A stretch of DNA of 64,000 nt from the NCBI GenBank assembly GCA_021307315.1, contig JAJSPD010000001.1, positions 992,001 to 1,056,000 on the forward strand, written 5' to 3'. The translations under genes and the position numbers were made by a program. The notes beneath the pieces are model-generated. The model was not told the DNA's origin, did not search any database, and saw nothing but the letters and a program-made list of their open reading frames with translations. This DNA comes from Bisporella sp. PMI_857 (lineage: Eukaryota > Ascomycota > Leotiomycetes > Helotiales > Helotiaceae). Shown here in pieces: positions 37,578-49,735 of this stretch (position 1 is the first letter of the stretch; every line of letters begins with the position of its first letter).

Positions 37578-40106
37578 TGTCGTACATTTCTTCATGGTTT
37601 CGAAAGAGTCCGCTGGACTACATTGGAGAAGTGGCAGCCATGGTCAGTAGTCAAAACGGCCTAAGAGAATGACTAGTCGTTGCTCCTGCTTGAGCGCACG
37701 AGGAAAAACCCGTGGTGATAGCATGGGAAAATGCCGGGGGCGCAGCAAAACTACCGTTTAAGAAGACGCAAACTTGAGGCTTCCATGTAGGCTTCATATA
37801 ACCAGTCAGTTTTGCATTGTTTCCGGTACGGGCCGCAGATAAGTCAATCCAACAGTAAGGCACTTTTGAGCTGGAACAAACTTTGGCTCACTGTCTACGA
37901 ACCATATTGATATTGTGAAGGAATATGGACCAAGAAATTCACCATTAACTATTCGGCTGAAAGTTCGATGATCGGAGCTTCGGGTCAGAAGGGAAATTTA
38001 CTACTACACGTCTTCTAATGCCTTTTACAGCATTATACCAGACCCATGCAATTTTGCATTTGAAGTCTGGTACCTTACCTTTACTTGGAAACATTCTGCG
38101 GCATGTAGCAACCACCTGCTGAGAATGCAGTACATTTGATGCATTTGAGAGGTGACGGACTTGGCAATTTGCCCAGGCAGGGAAAGTGCATTTAGAAGTT
38201 CATGATATTATCGAAATGGATCGTCTCAATCAGGCTATAGATCAACAAGAATACATCCCTCTCGAAATTCGCATTTGGGATGAGGATTCGCGAATATATC
38301 AGCCTTTGTTTTCCCAGCAGGCACAACAGTTTTGTTTCCCATATTCGACCTCGATTGCTCTTTTAAATACTCGCAGAGAAGCTATAAGAAAGTCACCGCA
38401 GGATCGTCTGCTGACTAGTCTATTCCCAGTGCCATATTTTCCTATCTAGACAGACTCATAAGAATATCTGTCTCGAAAATACCCACTATTAGAGTTTCTG
38501 ATTTTCGTTTGAGGCTCAACCTAGGATTTTGGCTATAGGTGCTGTCGTTTTTTTATTTTAGCTTTTAAAAGATATGCAAGAAGGGGTCCGCAAACGGAGA
38601 AAGTCTGCCTGGTAGTATCTTGATATATGTTGGCGCATTCAAAACGTGTAAAATCAGAATTAACTCTTACTTCCTTGGGCGCGCTTATGTTGGGATTTTA
38701 CTTGTTGACTTAGCGGAAGTATAAGGGAGCCTTTCCAATACCCTGCAAGAAAAAAAAAATTAACATAGATTAACAGAAGTGTTGACTGCCTCCCAGGAAA
38801 GCCCTAGCCTTCTGTACTGATGCTGATGACCTCATCTTAAAAACGAATCTATCTCAGCCTCGCCTTAACCTAAATCATACATGCCCTGTTTCTGGAAGCC
38901 CTACATAATTGGGCAAAGTGTTCATTTAGGGAACATTAATTGGCAAAAGCAGATTTGGATGGGAAAAAGGCCGCATACAAAGTCTTAATGAGGTCAGGCT
39001 GTGGCCCAAGCTGCGGTTGTTCAAGCATTTACCCTAGGAAGCTAATGTAGGTAGTATTCATGCACAGCCCGCCATTGTCAGTCTCTAATTGAATATTATT
39101 TTTCGGGGATCGCAGGAAATGCTTGGCCCTTCAGCCTTCAAAGGCTCAACCCCGCCCTGTACCACTATACTTAAGCTTGATAGAGACAGCACCTGCCCAC
39201 CAGCAAAAACCTTGGGGTATTTTATCTATGGGGGGGTTGCTATTTATAAGCTTCGGCCGTTGGGGCACGAGGGGGATCTCGGACCTGTGAATCATCTCCT
39301 GAGATCGAGATCAATGGCCAAATGTAGAGGACAAGCTAGCCACTTACAAGAGTCTTAATATCAAGAAATAGAAAATAAAAATTATTAATGATCATCGATC
39401 ATGGGATTCCACAATTCTTGTGACCAAAATGTTCTGAAGCGGCCATGAAATATGTGCACAGCCACTGATTCCAAGGTGGGCTGAATGCATGCTAAAGTTG
39501 TCCGCCTTGGGAACAGGGTAGAGCCTCAAACAATCCTGGCTCGAGTAATATTTGGGCACCGGTCAGCCCATCCAAAAAGCCCACCTTCTAGATAATCGCG
39601 GCCGGGCCTATCATTTGCACCCATTTCCTCTCACTGTTGTGCGTTGGACGATGGTGAGAGCGTGAAAAACATCAGCGGAGAGCCCTGGCTAAACCACCCC
39701 CCCGTTGACTTAACCACATCCCTAAGCCTTTAGCGATAGTGCTAGAGCTCTACTCCCCCGACCTCAACCTCACCACCCCTCCCTAACATCCTTTCCCTCA
39801 CAACTGATCCCCATCATCCTCATGGTAGTAGCTCTTTATACAATTGTTGATCCCTTGAAACAGTCCTCGTGTGCTTTCAACTTCTATTTTGATCCCAAAT
39901 ATTCTCCTGGTCAAAACGGTCCTCGTCCTGCTTATTCGGAGCTGTGGCATTGCATATCCAGACGACCTCTATCCGCAAGGCTGGCACCATGACCAGCACC
40001 TTGTTTCCCTTTTAATTCTTACCGACCGAGACTTCGCCTGGTTGATTCAGTGCACCTTTATAAGACCTGTTGCTCTTTACATAGCCTCAACCGGTTGGCT
40101 TCCGTT
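37578..40106. other. 2.5 kb intergenic region
   Basis: No firm gene. A 77-codon plus-strand frame from ATG 38216 has protein-like composition and is listed separately as doubtful. The last kilobase, with CT-rich tracts around 39700-39830 and 40160-40200, probably holds promoter and leader of the C2H2 gene. Confidence 0.45.
38216..38449 (+). CDS. doubtful small ORF, 77 aa
   Basis: It starts at an ATG (MDRLNQAIDQQEYIPLE) and includes RIWDEDSRIYQPLFSQQ, which reads like real protein rather than random translation. The frame stays open upstream for at least ten more codons without another ATG. No domain is recognised. It may be an exon of an unresolved gene or a relic. Confidence 0.2.
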   Translation: MDRLNQAIDQQEYIPLEIRIWDEDSRIYQPLFSQQAQQFCFPYSTSIALLNTRREAIRKSPQDRLLTSLFPVPYFPI

Positions 40107-43100
40107 ATGTCTTCAACATACAACTCCACCTCTGACGATTTGGGGCTGAACAACAACCACGATACCTCTCTCCTCTCTCCCTTCAACTATACCCAGAACC
40201 TTAGCTCCTCCGCAAGTACGTATACCTTTTATCCATTCTGCGGACATATGTGCGTCATCCCTGTAAGACAATACACTTGCTTTAATTGATCACAAGTGCC
40301 ATCAAGATGTTATTGTCGTGGATGAAACGCCGTGATTTTAGACGTATAATGCCATACTAATCTCGAGGCTCTGTTCAGGTCCATCATACAACCCTAATAG
40401 CAACACGCCTGGCGAATCGTTGTCCGAATACAGCAACTACCAAACCAGTGAGTTGGGTGAAGTGGACGACGAATTTTTTGGTGTCGATTTCAGCGCTGGT
40501 GTGCAACGAATCGACTCCCTTCCTTCCAACTATCTGGATAGCTCATACCAGCCTGCCAATCACTCATTACCCTACCCTCCACCGCAAACGCAAGAGCATC
40601 AAGTAGAAAGCCTCAACCCTCTCGCATATCCTCTCAGCCCTAAGCTCACCAGCATACCGAATACACCATCTCCCAGGCTAGAAGCTCATGAACCTAAGAC
40701 CCAAACAACGATATCTCAGCAAGAACTCAACACCGAACTACATAACTCTCGCTTCCAACCCTTTGCCCCTCACCCGCAGTCGCACCCGAGCACAATAGAA
40801 TTAACGCCGGAACACAGTGGAAGTAGTCATACAAGTGCCGAAGGTGTTGCGCCGAGCAATATGGCCAACTTCGAGCAAAGTCCTATTGTCACTGTTTCAC
40901 AATGGAGTAATCAGTTCAGTCAATACGCACGGCCAACTGAGACCGCGCAATTTGACAGTCAACAAGGCGCTGCAAGCACCAACCGAGACATGGGCTCCCC
41001 GCATCCGACGCAAGCAACTGGCATACGAGATGATGAAGGGAATTGGGTATCTGACCAAGCCACTGGTCAAGCTGGACTCGGGCCTGAGCAACGTAAAATA
41101 ATTGCCGATGTAGAGGTACCGAACTTGAAAGAACAAGCAGAGCAACGACGAATCGAAATTAAGAACATCGAGGTTGAAGAATGGCGATCACAGGCGGGCG
41201 AAAGCAGCGGGGAAGAGAATTCTGAGCAGACTTATTTCCATTTTACCAATACAAACTGGCAACAATCTGAGTCTGGACGTCGCAGAAGCCCTCCAGAGGA
41301 TGACAATAACATTGCACCCGTGGATGATGCTATTAGTTTACATGAGAATAGACTTGTTGAAGGCCAGATATATTACCATCCTAACGGACGAGATGTATCA
41401 GATGCTGACTTCGAGTTAATGAGGCAGCCTCGTCACTGGAGTGATGCCCCCATGTTACCTCAAATAACAATGACGAAATTCCAGCCTTTAACTGCTAACG
41501 AAGCTATTAAGCGATGGAACGACAATGCGGATACAATTTCTCTCACCTCAAGAGTTGCAACCTGGGGCACTCGTCGTCGCAGCGAAACCAATTTAACAGA
41601 TATGGAAGGTGTCACGGACGGTAGCTTTTTGAAAAAGCTATCAATCAGTAGATCTAGAGATGGGAGCCGGCCACGCCAAAACAGCATTTTTGACCAAGTC
41701 GATCGTTTCACCAATATTGTTCGAAATAGGAGCGACAGCAGGCTCAAACGAAGTCGTGGCTCTCAAGACATCACGGAAGATGCAGGGGCAACCAACGCAC
41801 GACATAATAGTCAAGACACACTGGCCCCTCCACGACCGCCCAACTACAATCGTAGATCTATGCCTAATGTGACCTCCGCCGTTGCGGCGATGACAGGTCC
41901 GATTGCTGCTGTTGGTACCACTCATACACGAAGCGGATCTATCTCTGCAGTGGCGCCATCGACCAAGAGCCCAACAATACCAAGTAAAAACCTCGGCTTT
42001 GCTAGATCTGTTATACAACGGGCCAGGAGTAGAAGTGAGCTGTCCGCGCAGGAAAAAGCGCCACAACCAGGGATCGTCAACTTGTGGAAGTCTCAAGGCG
42101 GTCCACCTGTTGCTAGCCTTGCTTCACCACCCCTTGACATGGAAGTGAAGCAACAGCCAGCTGACCTCCAAGATCAAGAAGAGGATGACGATGACGATGA
42201 TGAGCCAGAGCAAGTGGATGAGGCCGATTTAGGACCGGAATCCGAACAAGAAACAGAACCTATCACACCAAATTATGAAGGATTCAAGGATCACGTCCGG
42301 CGTCTCAATCCTGATATGGATCCACGGTACAAATGGCTTGTCAGCAGAATCGCTCATCAACAGGAGATTCGTTACAAGAATTTGCTCGATCTCAGAGTCA
42401 AGCACTCACAAGCCACGATAACACGTACTTGTGGAGCTGGGCGCTTTTGCATTGCTTCTGGAGGAGGCGCCACATTGATTGATGCCCATGGCAAGCCTCG
42501 AGAACAAGAAGCTGGATCCTCTAGCTTGCATCTTGTCACAGACTTTTCTGACCACGACTCTAATCCGGGAGAAGGCGCTCTTAACGAAGAGACTTTTCCT
42601 CCTGGCGTACCTATGCCACCAAGCCGACATCTTCCCGCCGAGTTTGAATGCCAACTATGTTTCAAATCTAAGAAATTCCAAAAGCCATCTGATTGGACAA
42701 AGCACGTGCACGAAGATGTCCAGCCATTTACTTGTACCTATGACAAATGCAAAGAGCCAAAATCCTTCAAAAGAAAAGCAGACTGGGTCCGCCACGAGAA
42801 TGAGAGACATCGCCATTTAGAATGGTGGATTTGCCAAGTGGAAGATTGCAGGCACCCATGCTATCGAAAGGACAATTTTCTTCAACATCTAGTCCGAGAG
42901 CACAAATTGCCTGAACCTAAGCAGAAGACCAAGGCAGCCATCAAGAAAGCTCGTTTAACAGAACCAGCTTGGGTCATGCTTGAACGATGTCATCACGAAA
43001 CCCAAAACAAGCCGCAAGACGAGCCCTGCAAGTTTTGCGGAAAGACCTTCAATACTTGGAAAAAATTAACAGTACATCTGGCGAAGCATATGGAGCATAT

Positions 43101-43827
43101 TAGCTTGCCAGTGCTAAAATTAGTTGAGGCAAAGCACGTTGATGCAAACACGATCATTAGCCCGGTAGAACAAATTCTCACCCCAGTAACCCCCATAGGT
43201 CGGCAAAAAATGGAATCTACCAGTCCTTTCAATATGGGTAGTATTTCGCCCCATATTCCACTGAACCAGCAATTCACATCTGGTATGGAACAACCCTCTT
43301 ACTATCCTACGACTAGCTCTTCTGCACCCTACGAAATGCAACCACCCATTCTCCCATTTGGTCAGCATCAGATGTACTCGGATCCATATGATGTTCAGCA
43401 AATGACACAGCCTAGGGCGTTTAGTTCAATGAATGCCGGGCCGACCAATCTCAATAGTATGCATCAAACTCAGGACTTTAGTCATATGAGTCCTACGTAT
43501 CCTCAACCAAAGATTGAACAACAGACCCGAGGATTCAACCCGATGGACCCTGGTTTCTCGCACGGCTTGCCGGATCACTCATACACTCAATCTTCTTCAG
43601 CGTTTCCAGTGCAACACAATTACGTATCTAACGCTCCTACTGCACCTACATACCAAGCACCCAACATGTTAGTCGACCCAGGTTATGGGTTTGATCACAT
43701 GGCAGTGAATGACAACCAAGGATACCAACAGCATATACCCATGAGCCGTGCCCCAGGGAGCGCATCGTCATATGGGCATTCACCCCAGAATGTTCCGTCA
43801 AATGTGCCGTATTACGGTCATCCGTGA
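40107..43827 (+). CDS. C2H2 zinc-finger regulator, fungal-specific type
   Basis: Two exons, 40107-40215 and 40379-43827, give 1185 residues. The 163-nt intron has donor GTACGT, a CATACTAAT branch site and acceptor TTCAG, and joins as NLSSSAS-PSYNP in frame. The first about 600 residues are disordered and rich in Ser, Pro, Gln and Arg, with an acidic run near 600 (EEDDDDDDEPEQ). A conserved-looking segment follows (PNYEGFKDHVRRLNPDMDPRYKW). The zinc fingers are at about 791-815 (FECQLC..H..H), 820-848 (CTYDKC..H..H), 852-877 (CQVEDC..H..H) and 919-940 (CKFCGKTFNTWKKLTVHLAKH). The C-terminus is Gln/Pro/Tyr-rich. The fingers are atypical in linker and spacing, as is usual in this fungal family, whose members are putative transcription factors. 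No target is known. Confidence 0.88.
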
Positions 43828-45105
43828 TATTCTGTGTTTCTTTCCAGCGTGTATAATGCCTGTTTCTCATGTTAGGCGTCTGGTGAGGTGGTGCACTTTT
43901 CTCTTTACTATATAGACGTTTCTTGATATTTGAGCTTTTTATGACTTACCAGATACCACGACATATACCTCATTTTTTGTTTAAAATAGCGTTTGGAGTT
44001 AGGAAGTGTAACGAAACACAATGAATGGTTTATGTGCCAAATCACCTCTTTTCCTCAAAATTTTAATTGTGTCCCATACAACTATTGAAACTATCCTCCT
44101 GGTGGTTTCTAGCGAAACTAGGAATCGTAGGTCCACTTTTTTAGCCGTGCTAGTGTCTGCTCTTGTTTTGATAGCGGGAGCTATTGTGTTAACCACGAGC
44201 TATCAACTCAGCCATCTCTCTAGATTCCCGACAGAGATTATGGCGTAAATTTATCTTATTAGACTCCATTTCGTCCTTCGTGCCTAAAGTGATTTCGGAT
44301 AGTGTTCAAATGATCTATAGCTCGGCCACCGTTGATATCTCCTTTGGTTGGAGTGTGTTTTTGAGCTGTTCATGTTAAACTCAAAATGGGATATGTATTT
44401 CCCCATCCAACTGCTGCAGCCAGCCATGCCGAACAAAAACGAGGATGACGCAGGAGGCAAATGATATTAGTTGATCAAACCCGTTGTGTGCCTGGAAATT
44501 GATCCGAGGAGGAGTGCCAACAACGACGTCCTAATAGAAGAGATGTCCATTCAGTAAGTGGCCCCTTCCCCGTGAACTATCGTACTTATTCTTTTGAACT
44601 AATTTGTTTCGGCGACCAGCTCAAAAATAATTTCGTCCAATGTGACGCCAATTCGATTAATCCTTTTGTGCTTGTGCCCATGTGTGCACTAGTTTGCTTG
44701 CCCTTTGAATCATATTATAGTCCTTGTACTACGCATCGTCATGGTGTGCACGAAGTTGCCAGCTGGGCTTGAATACAGCGTCGAAATACTTGGACCTCGG
44801 ATCTAGTGTCCGCTAGCATAGTCTCTCTAAGTCATGTCCCGGCTGATCAAATACGTAGGGTAACTTTGATCTAGTCAGAGCTAACAAAGATGATCTGGAA
44901 CTTTTACAACGCAATCTACCACACACTTTCTTAAATACGTTCCCCCTTCCCCAAAAAATACCCTCTACCGATAACAAATTTCGACACACACGTCCTATTA
45001 GATTTAATTTCGTAGACCCTCTCGGAAAGCAGAAATTTGATACGCATGCGTCGTACAAACGAGGTTTATATAACGATCCAGACGACGAACACCCCAAATA
45101 CAAAT
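43828..45105. other. intergenic region between two plus-strand genes
   Basis: Nothing recognised. A 75-codon plus-strand frame (44021-44248) has a hydrophobic stretch but no family resemblance. The right end is the promoter of the transporter gene. Confidence 0.5.
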
Positions 45106-47163
45106 ATGAAGGAGATACCCACCCTGCCTCAGCCAGGCACATCGAAGGAATCTCTGAATGGTGGTCAGGCAGACGTAAAGGATAGTTGTAAGTATTCGAG
45201 GAATCACACTTTGTTCAGTGGCTATAATGCTGCTTCAGTTGGGTAGCAATCCGGCAGCGCCTAACAGAGCATGACCTAAATCAAAGAAGCTTATGCTCAG
45301 TAGCTAACACAATTTATAGTCCGAACCTCCCTTGTATCTAGACCTCCAGAGCTCAAGCTGAGCACATGCAGTCTCACCAACCAATATGAACGGTCTACTG
45401 CTAAGGACATGGGCAGAATTAAGTCGAGCAGTTCAAGAAGATCCAATTCTTCGCTATGGAAAGCATGTACACAACCTGGCTGGCGTGCCTGGCTGGGCTG
45501 GGGTTCCTGTACGGTGGCAGGCATTTCCCTCGGCTATAACTGCTTCAATATCAATGGGCTTCTTGTAATGGATCAATTCAAAGACGTGGATTTCAAGTAC
45601 GGCTCCGCGGAAAAGGCCATAATCGTCTCTATTTTCGCTTTAGGGGTATTTGGTAAGCCATCCAACCAGCATCATTCAATTATTGGCTATGTACATCTGG
45701 CCTCTAGTGTTATTATTCGTGGATTACCAGTGCGAGGTTGCCTTTAGCTAATTTGATTATAGTTGGCGCTCCATGGTCGGGGTCGTATGCGGACAAATAT
45801 GGTCGAAGGAAAGCAATCATGTCAGCTTGTTACGTTCAGTTCTTTGGTCTCGTCCTTCAAATTATTGCAGGCGCTCCAATCAAGGCAAAATGGTCCATCG
45901 CTATTCTCTGTTTCGGCCGCTTTCTAAGTGGCTTGAGCATCGGAATAACCAACAGTGCCGCCGTTACTTACCTGACCGAGACCTCACCACCCAGACTTCG
46001 ACCTAGCCTCCAAGGTACCAACCAAATCGGCCTTACCATTGGTATATTCTTATCTACTTGTGTGAACTATGGCACACGGTCGATAAAAAGCTCTGCTGCC
46101 TACCGCATACCTGTATCAATCCAATTTTTATGGGCTGGAATGCTTCTGCTTGGCATGGTTTTCTCTCCAGAGACACCACGTTGGCTCATGAGTAAAGACA
46201 TGAAGGACGACGCTAGAGCTAGCCAGAGTCAACTTCTGGGTAAGCCCTTGTATTCTTCGGAGGTTAATGAAGATATTTTGGCACTACGCAATGAGTATGC
46301 GGAACCCGATACCCATACTAGTTCTAGCTGGAAGGATTGCTTCCGTGGAGGTGGGTATGGAAGTGACGGTCGCCGAATACTCAATGCATGCATGATCCAG
46401 ATTTGCCAACAATTAACGGGAATTAACTTTATCTTCTACTTTGGGACAGTTTTCTTCGAAGCCACTGCGATGCCAGTGCCTTACATTATGGTGATCGGAA
46501 TCACTGCTGCCAATGTTTTAGGCACAGGTGGTTCATTCATCACTAGTGCATATATTGGAAAGCGCATTCTTCTGCTTGCCGGAGCTGTGGGCATGGCTTT
46601 AAGTCAATTTGTCGTCGTAAGTCGTATGACCCTAGCACTTTAGTTCGTACGCTTACGCCAATCACCTCTAGGCTGTATTAAATTTTACAGACCCCAGAAA
46701 AACAAAATATGTTACATACTGTTTCATGATCTCATTCTGCATATGTTATGCTACATCATGGTCTCCTGGAGCGTGGGCGGTTACCGGCGATATTCTCCCA
46801 AGAAAGCATCGTGCGACAGGTATCGCATATGCTACCAGCTCAAATTGGTTGGCCAATTTCCTTATTACAATTTTAACTCCGTTCATCGTCGACAAACAAT
46901 ATCTTGGTCTCAATGGACATATTTTCTGGATCTGGGCTGGACTTAACCTATTTTGTTTCGCTTACACATGGTATGAGGTGTACGAGACTAAAGGTTTATC
47001 ACTTGACGAGGTAGATCAGATGGTGCGGGCACCAAATGTTACACCACGAAACAGCGCTGCATGGATTCAGCGTACTCTGGCAACATCTAAGGTCGATGAG
47101 GAAAAATCGATTGAAACTCCTTCCACAGATATCTCTCCACGAAATTCCCAGTCAAGAAGATGA
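45106..47163 (+). CDS. MFS sugar transporter family protein
   Basis: Four exons, 45106-45187, 45320-45652, 45763-46616 and 46672-47163, give 586 residues. All three introns have GTAAG donors and AG acceptors; the first has a CTAAC branch site. Hallmarks of the sugar porter family: GSYADKYGRRKAI after TM2, ETSPPRLRPSLQG, SPETPRWLM before the central loop, QLTGINFIFYFGT in TM7, and SWSPGAW in TM10. The first exon adds an N-terminal cytosolic extension. An in-frame ATG at 45046 or a start at 45409 is possible. The loop between TM8 and TM9, normally with a D-x-x-G-R-R motif, reads only TSAYIGKRILLL and seems shortened by a few residues, so function may be altered. The likely role is proton-linked sugar or polyol uptake across the plasma membrane; the substrate cannot be told. 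It begins the hydrolase-rich accessory part of the window. Confidence 0.85.
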
Positions 47164-47935
47164 GAAATGGGATCAAGGTAGTCAAAGATCTAAACCAATT
47201 GACCATAGCAGTCGAGAAGTTTGGAAGACTTACAGGATTTAATTGGCGAGATACGGAAAAGAAACGGATGGCTGAAAATGCATTAAATTGGGACGTCCAA
47301 ACTGAGATACATATTTGTGTTCTAAATATATAAAGTCAGCACATATTCTCAGCATACTCGCTTGTCGAGACTGCAAATGGTTAAAGGAGTTTAGTTACAA
47401 GAAGAGGATTATAATAATAAATCAGAAATCTCCATTATCTCCACTTTGTGTGCTATTCTTTCGTTTCGAAGGGTAAGTTTCACAATGATGTAGCGGTAGA
47501 TAAACGATTCACAAAACTGCTTCTTTTTTCTTTTATCAATGCCTTCAGCTCGAGTTTGAAATGATTCGTTTAAATTTTACCAGCTTGGTCGCCGCCAAAG
47601 TACGCGGCCAAAAATATTTGGTCCCATATCCAGCCAACTTGCCATCCCAAGGATAACGTAAGGCTTGAATTTCGCATTGGAGACGACATATCATATTGCA
47701 ATCAATCTTCAAAGTAAAAACATATTATTAACTCCTCGCCGATGTAGTTGGTGAATGTGTCAATCCTCACCGAAAAACTCACAAATGCATCATCACTCGC
47801 GACCCACTAAATAATCCTCCAAGCCGAGGTTTGTGCTCCGAAGTCAACGCGATCTTATTATAGGGCTCTCAAAATAAGTCAGAGAGGAACAAAATCTTGT
47901 CGGCTTGAAGAATTTGGGCTGAATGCTGTGTAATC
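47164..47935. other. intergenic region between transporter and hydrolase genes
   Basis: Nothing recognised. The sequence is AT-rich. Both neighbours point the same way, so it holds the transporter 3' end and the hydrolase promoter. Confidence 0.5.
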
Positions 47936-49364
47936 ATGACTACATCAGATCGTATTCTCCGATTCTTCTCACCACATACAGGGAGGACAGGCTTGCTCAT
48001 CGGTTCTTCCATTGCAACCACGCTCGTTGCTATCTCCGTTGCACGAATAGCTTTTCCCGGGACCCCCAATCACATCATCCTAAGCCCAAGGGATACTCAG
48101 CTACCGAGGTTGTCACCATCTGAGCAGAATGACTTACCTTATCCTCCTGATGTCTTTCCAGGGGCCAGAGATGTGACAAGTCGTGTAGGTCACGTGTCGC
48201 CCTACTACGTATCTCACTAACAGCTCTATCTATGACAGTATGGAACCATACGAGTTTACGAATGGGGACCTGAGGATGGAAGAAAGGTGCTCCTTGTGCA
48301 TGGGTAAGTCAAAATCTCGTTGCAGATCCCCGGGGCTCCCAATGCCAAACAGGTATCTACCATCAGGCAAGCTTCTTGTACCTGCCAGTTCATTTGAGAC
48401 AGTACTTGCACTCCAAATCATTTCCTGAAGAAGAATACTAACTCCTTATTCTTCTTGATAGGATAAGCACGCCATGTTTAGCACTCGGATCCATCGCTAA
48501 CGGGCTTGTTGAGATAGGCTGTCGAGTTATATTATTTGATTTGTGGGGACGTGGATACAGCGACAGCTCAAATCTTCCACATGATTCTCGGCTCTACACT
48601 GCGCAGATACTACTTGCTCTTACCTCATCACCACTCGCTTGGACCCCCAACGGATTCAGCATCGTTGGGTATAGCTTTGGGGGAGGCATCGCGGTTGACT
48701 TTGCTACAAGTCACCCGCAAATGGTTAAGTCCATAGTTCTTCTCGCCCCAGGGGGTCTGATCAGGCCGAATCATTTTGGCTGGTCAAGCCGGATCTTGTA
48801 TCTTGGTCTAATTCCGGACAGGATTCTCCATTGGATCGTACAACGACGTCTCCAAGGAGGAAATGTGCATGCCAGAGAAAAAAAGACAGCTACAGCAGTA
48901 GCTGTTGTCAACGAAGAGATCAAAGGAGCAAGAGACCCAAGTTTTGAGACGGCACCACTATCCAAGGCCCGTCCAGATGTGACGGTTGCTTCAGCTGTTT
49001 CTTGGCAAATCCAGAATCATGAGGGATTTGTGAGGTCGTTTGTGAGCTCTATAAAGCATGGCCCGGTCGAAGGTAAAGAAGAGTCGCGGAGAACCTGGAA
49101 AGAGCTTGGGAAACGGAAGGATCGGGTGCTTATAATGGCAGGAAGTACTGATACCATTATGTGAGTTATGACCTAACAGGTCCCTGTGGCCGTTGAGAAA
49201 GTTACTAACACTTTGACAGCATTCCAGAAGAACTTAAAATCGATGCTACTGAACTGATCGGCTCAGCTAATATAGAATGGAGAATAATTGACGGTGGTCA
49301 CGAGTTTCCGATCACACGGGGTGATGAGGTCGTGAAGCAGATTAGTGAGGTCTGGGGGACATAG
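47936..49364 (+). CDS. membrane-anchored alpha/beta hydrolase
   Basis: Four exons, 47936-48184, 48239-48303, 48462-49160 and 49220-49364, give 385 residues. Introns of 54, 158 and 59 nt have GT..AG ends, each with a CTAAC branch site. The N-terminus has one membrane helix (LLIGSSIATTLVAISVARIA), so the enzyme is probably membrane-anchored. The catalytic core begins YGTIRVYEWGPEDGRKVLLV; the HG of HGIST forms the oxyanion region. The nucleophile is Ser176 in GYSFGGG, the acid Asp335 in GSTDTIIP, and the base His365 in DGGHEFP. The fold-1 hydrolase family covers esterases, lipases and epoxide hydrolases. A cap-like insertion lies between nucleophile and acid; the substrate is unknown. The gene converges with the next, a hydrolase of another family. 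Confidence 0.86.
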
Positions 49365-49735
49365 GCTTCTCTTCGTAAGTTGCATTATCGATGTCGTCGA
49401 TTCCTTACGATCTAAGCTTTTTTTATTACTTGAGAAAGCTTTTCATGTTTTAATTTGATATTGCCCGTTTGAGAAATGATCACTTGGAGACAAAATATCT
49501 AGACTTGAAGTTTTCGCCATAGATCTAGAAGTATAGAATTGAGATATGAACTAGAGAGGAGCATTCATGAGAGGAAATTCTTTTTAACAAATATCGCCTA
49601 TTGAGCGCAGGTCTAGAGGACATCTTTCAGCAGAAGAAACAGACAGGGGTAGACGGGCAGCACACCTGCTTCCATTTCTCTTCATCTATGATATTTCCAT
49701 TTGCCAAGTATCAGTTGATCAGAATAGACGCCAAT
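49365..49735. other. intergenic region between convergent genes
   Basis: It lies between the 3' ends of two hydrolase genes. Nothing recognised. Confidence 0.55.

Noticed and set aside
41460..42820. Several long open frames antisense to, or in other frames of, the C2H2 gene
   Set aside because: They are shadows of the long coding exon with no domains of their own.
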